From DATJPR01 sp035506295 (GTDB lineage: Bacteria > Bacteroidota > Ignavibacteria > UBA10030 > UBA6906), in NCBI GenBank assembly GCA_035506295.1, contig DATJPR010000248.1, positions 1 to 6,677 on the forward strand: 6,677 nucleotides of DNA. Reading direction: 5' to 3'. The notes below the pieces were generated by a model, which saw only the letters and a program-made list of their open reading frames with translations, made no database searches and was not told the origin of the DNA. Each line of letters begins with the position of its first letter. Position 1 is the first letter of the stretch. A program made the position numbers and the translations under genes. Shown in pieces: positions 6,124-6,677 of the stretch.

Positions 6124-6677
6124 AGTAATCCATCCTAGATGTCTCTAACCCCGAAAACGGATTGCTCGAGAGACTGGGCAGTGAATAGGAGATGCCGATC
6201 GAGGCGCTCGGGCCGCTGAAATTGAAATCCTTGTAGAACGGACTGTCAATGATGATGTTATTCTGGGTCAAATCGAGTTCGTCCGCAATGCCGTTGAACT
6301 TCACTGTCCCGCTGAAGGGGTGGATACCGAATTTGTATCCGACGTTGACATTGATCATGAAGTCCGGCGTCACCAGGTATTCCAGTCCCACCTCCGCCTT
6401 CGCCCCGATGGAGGCGATGCTCATGCTCTCCATCTCACCATAGGATGGGCTCGAATTCGACAGGTGGAACCAATCGACGCCGACACCGACGCCGATATTC
6501 AGGTTGGCCCGGGTGAACCAGAATTTCTTCAGAGGCCCGATGTATCCGCTCAGGAGAATCGGCACGACCGTTGTTCCCGAACTGATCGCCTGCTGATCTG
6601 TCGAAATCATGGGAAATGCGCCGGAGAGGTCAACAGCAAGGAAGAGCTGCCGGGTGTTCATGAGTCTGGCAAGGTTG
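6122..6677 (-). CDS. Outer-membrane beta-barrel-like protein (5' end cut by window edge)
   Basis: The frame is open from the right window edge to a TGA at 6122-6124, giving about 185 residues. There is an ATG at 6661, but the frame continues upstream without a stop (reading NLARL before MNTRQ), and no signal peptide follows that ATG, so the true start lies outside the window. The sequence shows alternating hydrophobic/polar strands with glycines and aromatics typical of small outer-membrane barrels: LFLAVDLSGAF, ANLNIGVGVGVDWFHLS, IASIGAKAEVGLEYLV, FMINVNVGYKFGIHPF and SASIGISYSL, separated by polar loops. It ends in DY rather than the classical Phe, after a short tail. The 73-nt gap to the next gene is largely filled by the inverted repeat. 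It may anchor the downstream exported proteins to the outer membrane. The barrel assignment rests on strand pattern only; no family is recognised. Confidence 0.72.
   Translation of the reverse strand, partial: NLARLMNTRQLFLAVDLSGAFPMISTDQQAISSGTTVVPILLSGYIGPLKKFWFTRANLNIGVGVGVDWFHLSNSSPSYGEMESMSIASIGAKAEVGLEYLVTPDFMINVNVGYKFGIHPFSGTVKFNGIADELDLTQNNIIIDSPFYKDFNFSGPSASIGISYSLPSLSSNPFSGLETSRMDY

Noticed and set aside
4609..6138. A 509-codon open frame on the plus strand
   Set aside because: It lies antisense over the signal-peptide-bearing DUF6175-like gene and into the LPP20-domain gene, has no ribosome binding site or recognisable domain, reads as Arg/His/Leu/Val-rich low-information sequence, and crosses the inverted repeat. 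It is a by-product of GC-biased codon use on the other strand.

Overview
The window is one tightly packed stretch of bacterial chromosome in which every credible gene lies on the minus strand. The genes read from right to left as a single candidate operon of seven, truncated at both window edges. Every protein whose N-terminus is visible starts with an export signal: five Sec-type signal peptides and one lipoprotein signal. The proteins are therefore predicted to act in the periplasm or at the outer membrane of a Gram-negative (diderm) cell. Base composition is moderately GC-rich. Shine-Dalgarno sequences are clear before most genes, including AAGGAGGT before the lipoprotein. The protein families (LPP20-like, a DUF6175-like protein, a transglutaminase-like protein with an N-terminal F/W-rich coiled coil) point to the Bacteroidetes/Chlorobi/Ignavibacteria (FCB) side of the tree. 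The strong SD usage fits Chlorobi or Ignavibacteria-like lineages better than classical Bacteroidetes. This placement is inference only.

Layout in order of transcription: (1) 6677-6122, C-terminal part of an outer-membrane beta-barrel-like protein. (2) 6123-6062, a near-perfect long inverted repeat filling most of the 73-nt gap. (3) 6048-4810, an exported DUF6175/FlgT-like protein. (4) 4817-3441, an exported protein with an N-terminal LPP20-like domain, overlapping the previous gene by 8 nt. (5) 3423-1936, an exported transglutaminase-like protein with an intact Cys-His-Asp triad and an apparent degenerate copy of the same fold upstream. (6) 1939-1169, an exported protein with a carboxypeptidase-regulatory/Ig-like domain and a DUF2135 (YfaP-like) domain, joined to gene 5 by an ATGA overlap. 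(7) 1089-517, an LPP20-family lipoprotein. (8) 512-1, the N-terminal part of an exported protein with what look like two LPP20-type modules.

None of these genes can be given a firm biochemical role from sequence alone. The recurring theme is the LPP20/FlgT-like fold, known from outer-membrane-associated ring or disk proteins such as Vibrio/Campylobacter FlgP and FlgT. It appears in three or four separate gene products beside a barrel protein, a transglutaminase-like protein and a YfaP-like protein. The best reading is an uncharacterised envelope assembly whose parts are made together. No flagellar, secretion ATPase, mobile-element, RNA or CRISPR gene is visible in the window. There is no gene-free stretch over 300 nt; the largest gaps are 79 nt (1090-1168) and 73 nt (6049-6121).
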